Assembly (NCBI RefSeq): GCF_964355755.1
Contig: NC_092680.1
Location: 16,531,001 to 16,595,000, forward strand
Reading direction: 5' to 3'
Source of the DNA: Antedon mediterranea
Lineage: Eukaryota > Echinodermata > Crinoidea > Comatulida > Antedonidae
Length of the DNA stretch: 64,000 nucleotides
Within the stretch, counting starts at the first letter, position 1; each line of letters opens with the position of its first letter. This document shows, in pieces, positions 60,401-64,000 of this stretch. The notes under the pieces were generated by a model. The model was not told where the DNA came from and made no database searches. It saw only the letters and a list, made by a program, of their open reading frames with translations. The position numbers were made by a program, and so were the translations under genes.

Positions 60401-61774
60401 TAAGTTTTAATAGGCTTATAAATAAAGTATAATCACAAAGCCTAATAATAGGTAACAATGCTTGATACCATACCTAGTGTTTAAATATTTGCTTTACATC
60501 ACAAATTCTTTCATTGCAAAAAAGTGACAGTATGTTACATGGTTTTAGGTCTGTTTTTCTAGTGTTTAAACTACATTAAACATACTGCTAGCTTCAAAGG
60601 CAACGTGTGATGTTCAAAACTATGTTAGTGATATGCTTTAAATATGGTAGTCATCATGTCTATATGGGCACATCAAATTGTTTTGTCATATGGTAGTAAA
60701 ATTCCCAAATATGGTAGTGATATGACATTATCATGTCCATATATGGGCAAATCACATTTTTTTGTCACATAAAGTTTGACAGTGTAGACAGAGCTTTAGA
60801 GTACTTTTGTGTAATTTTTAGTTGCAGAATTCAAGAACAACAGTTTCTTTCAATATATTTGATCTGAAGTGCTCTCCGGAGCTGTCTTTGGTTCACCAGA
60901 GCCTTATGACTACTAATACGCTGTTTATCCTTGTATGGGATGTAAGAGACGATGAAGAAGGCATTGATAAGCTAGGACCTTGGTTGCAGAATATTCAGGT
61001 AAATAATTTATGTATTTTTACCAGTGATTGTCCTATTAAAAGAAAGAATTGAACATTAGATTGGATGTGAAAGTTTGTTGTTGTTTTAGCAGTACAAGAT
61101 GGAAAAAGAGAGACAATTTATAAAATAATTATATTGTATATGGTATTGAATCGATATCACCTATTACTACAGTTTTATTTTATGTATTTAGGCACAATTG
61201 TGTCCAATGATTACCAATAATAAATTAATCACTGTCCTATCCGATAGGTGGTAATCACCATGATACAGGGGCTATTTGTGAACCAGGTCAACAGGGTAAC
61301 CTCCTACTCATCTGGAATGATGAACTGGGTTCTTTAAAGTGCAAACGGGTAAACTTTGTACACTGTCCTTTCGATAAGACTTGTTCCACCACAAGAATTA
61401 AGAGCGAGTCAGCCTTCAAACATGCTGATATTGTTGTGTCATTAGGTATAGTAAACGTCGCACATGCCGGCCATTTGACTCCTAATATAGGATTTTAGTC
61501 TCTATTTCTTTCATAGGCAAGATCTGTGAACAACCAAGTGATCATTGTTGGAACTCACATGGACAAACTACCATCAAGTGATGAAAGGAAACTGTACACA
61601 CTAATCAGAGATCGCTACTTCAACAGTTCTGGATTTCCAAAGAACATAATGTTCAGATGCGTTGATGCCTCCAGCCTGCAGGGTATGGGAATGAAAGAGT
61701 TAAAGAAAGACATACTGGATTTTGCAAGCAAATTCAAACTTCCAAAAGGAAAAGGAAACATTATTGGCAGATTG
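45483..61774 (+). CDS. LRRK: LRRK-family protein (ankyrin-LRR-Roc part), 3' end outside window
   Basis: Fourteen exons, 2523 nt, 841 codons: 45483-45522, 45735-46012, 48854-48938, 49695-49835, 51296-51423, 55600-55832, 56546-56688, 57425-57591, 57832-58106, 58832-59071, 59636-59855, 60253-60390, 60822-60998, 61517-61774. Exons 2-4 hold ankyrin-like units (LHKACEKGNQEFVLFLYEYG; TPIEIASYHGHQPIVNDLLK). Exons 6-11 carry leucine-rich repeats (LDLSKNKLSCVP, LNLSNNNLSSIP, LDLSSNALKEIP). Exons 11-14 are the Roc GTPase: P-loop GPKHGGKTT (split by an intron) and G4 THMDK. Ankyrins plus a short N-terminus resemble LRRK1 more than LRRK2. COR and kinase domains should follow beyond 64 kb. Odd points: a Ser-Pro/Arg-rich insert within the LRRs (exon 10) and a non-canonical G3 (FDLKCSPE). 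All phases agree, so the model is solid. Confidence 0.9.
47381..47535. repeat. 75-bp tandem duplication
   Basis: Two adjacent copies of TATTCAACAA...ACAAGAAGTT with about four differences, in LRRK intron 2 (46013-48853). That intron is otherwise AT-rich without recognised exons. A LINE-like 3' end with an (ATA)n tail may lie near 46420-46485. Confidence 0.9.
48470..48665. mobile_element. Foldback element in LRRK intron 2
   Basis: The left arm (TATGTTAAACCATTCATGAA...TGACGTTTCGAC...AGTCTTCATC) and the right arm (GATGAAGACTTTGG...GAAACATCAC...AATGGTTTAACATA) are imperfect reverse complements over about 80 bases, with a short centre. No coding capacity. It ends about 190 bases before LRRK exon 3. 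Confidence 0.8.
49945..50200. repeat. Degenerate short tandem repeat
   Basis: The word AAGTGCAAAGCCTA/AAGCGCAAAGCCCACA recurs roughly every 20-35 bases in LRRK intron 4, diverged and partly interrupted. Confidence 0.6.
52989..53122. mobile_element. MITE family C, left end with decayed right end
   Basis: Begins AAAGCTTGGTTCCCACCATG and ends near GTCGTCCTAGTAG. The interior has decayed. It lies in LRRK intron 5. Confidence 0.55.
54766..55205. repeat. 222-bp tandem duplication
   Basis: Two adjacent copies (anchor GGTGCCGGTATCGTATGG at 54850 and 55072), with few differences and small indels, including GGGGAAACCCCGGTTCTTTT-like and AAACCAGATAGGCCAACAAA blocks. It lies in LRRK intron 5. Confidence 0.93.
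57123..57273. mobile_element. MITE family B copy
   Basis: Left end AAGCTCTGTCTGACACTATA and right end GATAGTGTAGACAGAGCTTT, with ATATGGTAGTGA words inside. It lies in LRRK intron 7, about 150 bases before exon 8. Confidence 0.9.
58133..58291. mobile_element. MITE family D, complete copy
   Basis: Left end AACTTCTCCCAATGCCAGAC and right end GTCTGGTATTGGGAGAGTCA are inverted copies around ~110 bases. It starts only 26 bases after the donor of LRRK exon 9 (58106). Confidence 0.88.
60600..60797. mobile_element. MITE family B copy, left end decayed, right end intact
   Basis: Right end GACAGTGTAGACAGAGCTTT. The internal TATGGTAGT...GTCCATATATGGGCAAATCA block appears twice in part. It ends 24 bases before LRRK exon 13 (60822), so it supplies the region where branch point and pyrimidine tract must lie. 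Confidence 0.85.
61215..61490 (-). repeat. tRNA(Ser/Leu)-derived SINE, diverged
   Basis: On the minus strand a head with AAATGGCCGGCATGTGCGAC and a weak B box (GTTTGAAGGCTGACTC). The body shares GTTCTTTAAAGTGCA, TTTGTACACTGTCC and CCACCACAAG with the SINE at 2525-2868. It ends just upstream of LRRK exon 14. Confidence 0.6.
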
Positions 61775-61835
61775 GTACATTTTTATTTACTTCAGTTCCT
61801 CTTCAGTATTGTTATCTTTGTTTTGTCTCTTAATA

Positions 61836-61913
61836 GGGAGGTTTCGCAACCTTACGAATACGATAACGAAAACGGATACGTCACACATTTGTGAAACTTT
61901 TGAGCTGATCCCC
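61836..61913. mobile_element. MITE family A, left end only
   Basis: Seventy-eight bases nearly identical to the left end of the copy at 4921 (GAGGTTTCGCAACCTTACGA ... TTTTGAGCTGATCCCC). Homology stops abruptly where the LINE begins. It lies in the LRRK intron after exon 14. Confidence 0.9.
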
Positions 61914-63990
61914 CACTTTCTTCCCGGTTAAATCCATTAAGATACATCCAACTGATAAGCCATGGATTTCACAACAAGCAAAGGATCTTATAATGAAACG
62001 TCAACACGCTTTTACTAATCATGTTAAATCGCTGGAATGGAAATTCTATAGGAATAAGGTACAAAAAGTGATCAAGAAAGACAAAATGAACTTTTACAAT
62101 GAACGTTTATTAAACTTAAAAGTCACTAATCCCCATAAATGGCACCAAGGCGTGCAGATGTTAGCTAATAAAACTAAACCCCAACCACTTATTAGTGTTG
62201 AGGATATTCCGCAGGATGACTATCATGGTATAAGTAATTTTGTAAACAACCATTTTGCTATAACTTCCCAAAGCAGACCTAGTATTGATTTATGTAAGCT
62301 CCCTACGTATTTACCTGCTAATAAACCCCCTAATGTAAAAGAATGGGAAATGTACAATCAATTAAGAAAAGTTAAAGTAAATAAGTCCCCGGGCCCTGAT
62401 AATGTGCCTAACAGATTAATAAGAGATTTTGCATGTGAACTAAGCATCCCTATGACTAATATCTTAAATGCCTCCCTCAGTGAGGGTCATGTCCCAACTA
62501 TGTGGAAGGATGCTATTGTTACTCCGGTTCCCAAAGAAAATGGTTGTACTAGGGTTGACAAATTTCGACCAATCTCACTTACATGTATCCTAGCTAAGGT
62601 AGCTGAGGGCTTCATTAAAAAATGGCTCTTAACAGATATCGAGAAAAATCTTGATAACAACCAATATGGTTGCCGTAAACACTTTTCTACAACCCATAAT
62701 TTGGTTGATCTACTAAATGTGTTCTATGAAGGTAGTAACATTCCCAAATCTGTTGGTCAGTTAGTTTTAACTGACTTTAGTAAAGCATTCGATTGTGTTG
62801 ACCACACAATAGCAGTTTCTAAATTAGTAACACTTGGTTGTAGACCTGAAATTGTACCGTGGTTAATTAGCTTTTTATCAAACAGAACCCAACAAGTACG
62901 CTATAAATCCACCTTATCAATGAGTGTTAATCTAACATGTGGCGTCCCTCAAGGTACGCTCCTTGGGCCTATGATCTTTCTTGCTCTAATTAATGATGCC
63001 ATGCAAGACTCGCCATGTAAAACTTGGAAATATGTAGATGATTTGTGCATAGGACAGATAGTAAAAAAGGATGTAATTTCCTCAATTCAGAATGATGTTG
63101 CTTTACTGAATGTATGGTCTAATGAAAACAAACTAAAACTTAACCCAACTAAATGTAAAACTATGTATTTTAACTTTCAAAGAAATCAATATGAACATGA
63201 ACCCCTTTTCATTGGTAATGCTACAATTGAAATCGTTAATGAAACTAAGTTACTAGGTTTATGGATTCAAGCTAACCTCAAATGGGACCGTAATGTTAAA
63301 GAAATTGTATCCAAAGCCAGCAGACGTCTGCATATATTATGTAGATTAAGAAAGTTCAATCTTCCGAAATTTGATCTTGTAGATGTATTTAAGAGTTACA
63401 TAAGACCAAGTGTTGAATATGCTGTCCCAGTATGGCATTCTAGTCTCACTAAGAAACAAAGTGATATGATAGAATCTGTCCAAAAAAGGGCTTGCAGAAT
63501 AATATTGTGTAATGACTACATATGTTATGACCAAGCACTCAATGATCTTTCTTTAGACACTTTATCTGATAGAAGGCGTAATCTATGCTATAAGTTTGCT
63601 CTGAATTGTTCAAAAAGTATTCATTTTGGAAAATGGTTTCCAGTGAAGAATGTAAGTAACATGAAACTAAGACGTGTAAAGTATCAACAACCCAAATGCA
63701 GAGTTGAAAGATATAGAAAAAGTGCAATTCCATACCTTATCTCGCTTCTAAATGAATAATCTGTATATATCACCCAGTACAGCTTTGCGATTTTTATTGA
63801 TGCTTTTAGGTGTTTTTTTTTTCTATTTTAATATTTTAAGCTTAACTTTTTGAATGTTCCTGTATTGTATTTCTTGTGTAAATTTCCTCCTTTTTTATAT
63901 TTTTTTATCATTGGTTTTATACTTTTTTACAAATTTTAATATTGAACAAATGTAAATATCTTTGTAATTCAGCTAAGGCTGCGATAATGA
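61914..63990 (+). mobile_element. 5'-truncated LINE with reverse transcriptase (CR1/Jockey-group)
   Basis: An open frame through 63759 covers the linker (TDKPWISQQAKDLI), RT and C-terminal region: KSPGPDNVPNRL, FRPISLTCILAKVAEG, LVLTDFSKAFDCVDH, CGVPQGTLLGPMIFLALIND, catalytic box KYVDDLC, then YIRPSVEYAVPVWHSSL and VQKRACRIIL. The 588-aa stretch from the Met at 61993 is unbroken, so the copy is young. The endonuclease is missing and the 3' UTR runs to about the window end. The box YVDD replaces the commoner FADD/YADD of this group. It inserted in sense orientation in an LRRK intron, inside MITE A. Confidence 0.88.
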
Positions 63991-64000
63991 TATTGAAATA

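Overview
The window is eukaryotic: AT-rich, with intron-split genes, GT-AG junctions and many small transposons. The gene content (ADGRV1 tail, FAN1, an ankyrin/LRR/Roc LRRK protein, a non-vertebrate receptor tyrosine kinase) suggests an invertebrate deuterostome; an echinoderm-like genome is my best guess, but the sequence does not prove it. Exon coordinates were read by hand from open frame, splice dinucleotides and phase continuity. No transcript evidence was available.

Layout. (1) 1-6318, + strand: the 3' end of ADGRV1 (very large adhesion GPCR), from TM4 to the conserved PDZ-binding C-terminus. Its introns hold a 20-copy 58-bp satellite, tRNA-derived SINEs and a complete ~0.5-kb MITE. 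(2) 9150-15221, + strand: gene B, a 320-aa single-pass membrane protein with an FN3-like ectodomain and almost no cytoplasmic tail. (3) 15222-21056: spacer with a decayed copy of gene B exon 9, a LINE 3' end, a possible minus-strand gene with a 171-bp internal duplication, and a MITE relic. (4) 21057-35398, + strand: gene C, a receptor tyrosine kinase of 24 coding exons (1185 aa predicted). Its ectodomain matches gene B exon by exon. It has a kinase domain with HGD instead of HRD and a tyrosine-rich tail of about 538 aa built from repeated docking motifs. (5) 36317-44173, - strand: complete FAN1 nuclease (13 coding exons, 1193 aa). (6) 45483-beyond 61774, + strand: an LRRK-family gene (ankyrin-like part, LRRs and Roc GTPase present; COR and kinase lie outside the window). 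FAN1 and LRRK are divergent across about 1.3 kb. (7) 61836-end: a LINE reverse transcriptase apparently inserted in a MITE inside an LRRK intron.

The most novel system is the gene B/gene C pair. Gene C is a receptor kinase carrying its own scaffold-like array of Tyr motifs: five YxxP, three YxN, three YTEI and three DIYFGKE. These are encoded by eight tail exons that all appear to be phase 0 on both sides, so each could be skipped or duplicated without a frameshift. Gene B is a linked paralogue with the same ectodomain and no kinase, so a decoy or modulatory co-receptor is a natural hypothesis. A decayed third copy lies between them.

The window also samples a rich non-autonomous transposon fauna: four MITE families with several copies each, tRNA-SINEs, foldback elements and at least four LINE fragments. 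Some sit very close to exons or duplicate splice sites.
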